From: Candidatus Vogelbacteria bacterium
GTDB taxonomy: Bacteria; Patescibacteriota; Minisyncoccia; Phycocordibacterales; XYD1-FULL-46-19
Reading direction: 5' to 3'
DNA length: 5,125 nucleotides
Assembly: GCA_026395035.1 (NCBI GenBank)
Contig: JAPLZN010000142.1
Span: 1 to 5,125, forward strand
The notes under the pieces are model-generated. The model made no database searches and was not told the DNA's origin. It saw nothing but the letters and a program-made list of their open reading frames with translations. A program made the translations under genes and the position numbers. Numbering within the stretch: position 1 is the stretch's first letter; every line of letters starts with the position of its first letter. Shown one piece after another: positions 5,057-5,125 of the stretch.

Positions 5057-5125
5057 GAACCCCCTCCTCGCGCAAAAGGCTCTGCATTTCTCTCCAAAAA
5101 AATCATGGCAAATCCTTTTGAATTC
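5010..5125 (+). pseudogene. partial second copy of recombinase C-terminal coding sequence
   Basis: Read on the plus strand in the frame starting at 5010, the DNA encodes K-K-I-G, then AQNFVLNVRRTW, then NPLLAQKALHF and SPKKSWQILLNS, up to the window edge. The intact recombinase has K-K-I-G-S-NPLLAQKALHF at residues 446-461. The two therefore match on both sides of an 11-residue in-frame insertion. Upstream of 5010 no recombinase similarity remains, so this is at most a 3'-end fragment, facing the intact gene. Whether it is a remnant of a second recombinase, an alternative tail module or an assembly product is open. Confidence 0.45.
5057..5125 (-). repeat. 69-bp inverted repeat, outer copy at the window edge
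   Basis: Exact reverse complement of 3546-3614; the match runs to the last base, so its true length is unknown. Together the copies enclose 1442 bp holding nearly the whole recombinase (residues 1 to about 450) and its leader. Confidence 0.95.

Noticed and set aside
5054..5125. Plus-strand ATG at 5054 opening a frame (MEPPPRAKG...) to the edge
   Set aside because: It is out of frame with the recognisable recombinase peptide in the same DNA, is Pro-rich and low in information, and has no ribosome site.

Overview
The window looks like chromosomal DNA from a small-genome bacterium, most plausibly a member of the Candidate Phyla Radiation (Patescibacteria). This is an inference from the weak or missing Shine-Dalgarno sites, a stand-alone MetRS-type tRNA-binding domain, the style of the large serine recombinase, and the 'FLRRQES' type of intergenic repeat. 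No 16S rRNA or other decisive marker is present. The long open frames contain no internal TGA, so the standard bacterial code applies.

Positions 1-927 (minus strand) hold a compact translation cluster, read right to left: tRNA-Ala(CGC), then tsaC (Sua5/YrdC, first enzyme of t6A tRNA modification) starting only 3 nt after the tRNA, then the start of a MetRS C-terminal-type tRNA-binding protein. That last frame is cut by an in-frame TGA 9 nt from the window edge. Positions 924-2786 (minus) hold a complete M3 oligoendopeptidase F-type metallopeptidase, with a candidate terminator on each side and a -10 box placed for a leaderless mRNA. Positions 2789-3239 (minus) hold an unrecognised 129-aa protein with a strong Shine-Dalgarno site, its own promoter and its own terminator.

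Positions 3240-3400 are intergenic and carry a dispersed palindromic repeat and the promoter of tRNA-Asn(GTT), the only plus-strand gene (3401-3475). Positions 3461-4963 (minus) encode a 500-aa large serine recombinase whose last codons and stop lie antisense inside the 3' end of tRNA-Asn. This is the arrangement of a mobile element integrated at a tRNA gene.

The most interesting structure is a perfect 69-bp inverted repeat at 3546-3614 and 5057-5125 that flanks the recombinase body. The inner copy encodes recombinase residues near the C-terminus. The outer copy reads the same peptide on the opposite strand, with homology continuing past a 33-nt in-frame, hairpin-rich insertion. It could be the mark of an invertible segment that swaps the recombinase tail, a degraded second recombinase facing the first, or an assembly effect at a contig end. 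The sequence alone cannot decide, but the indel argues against a simple fold-back artefact.
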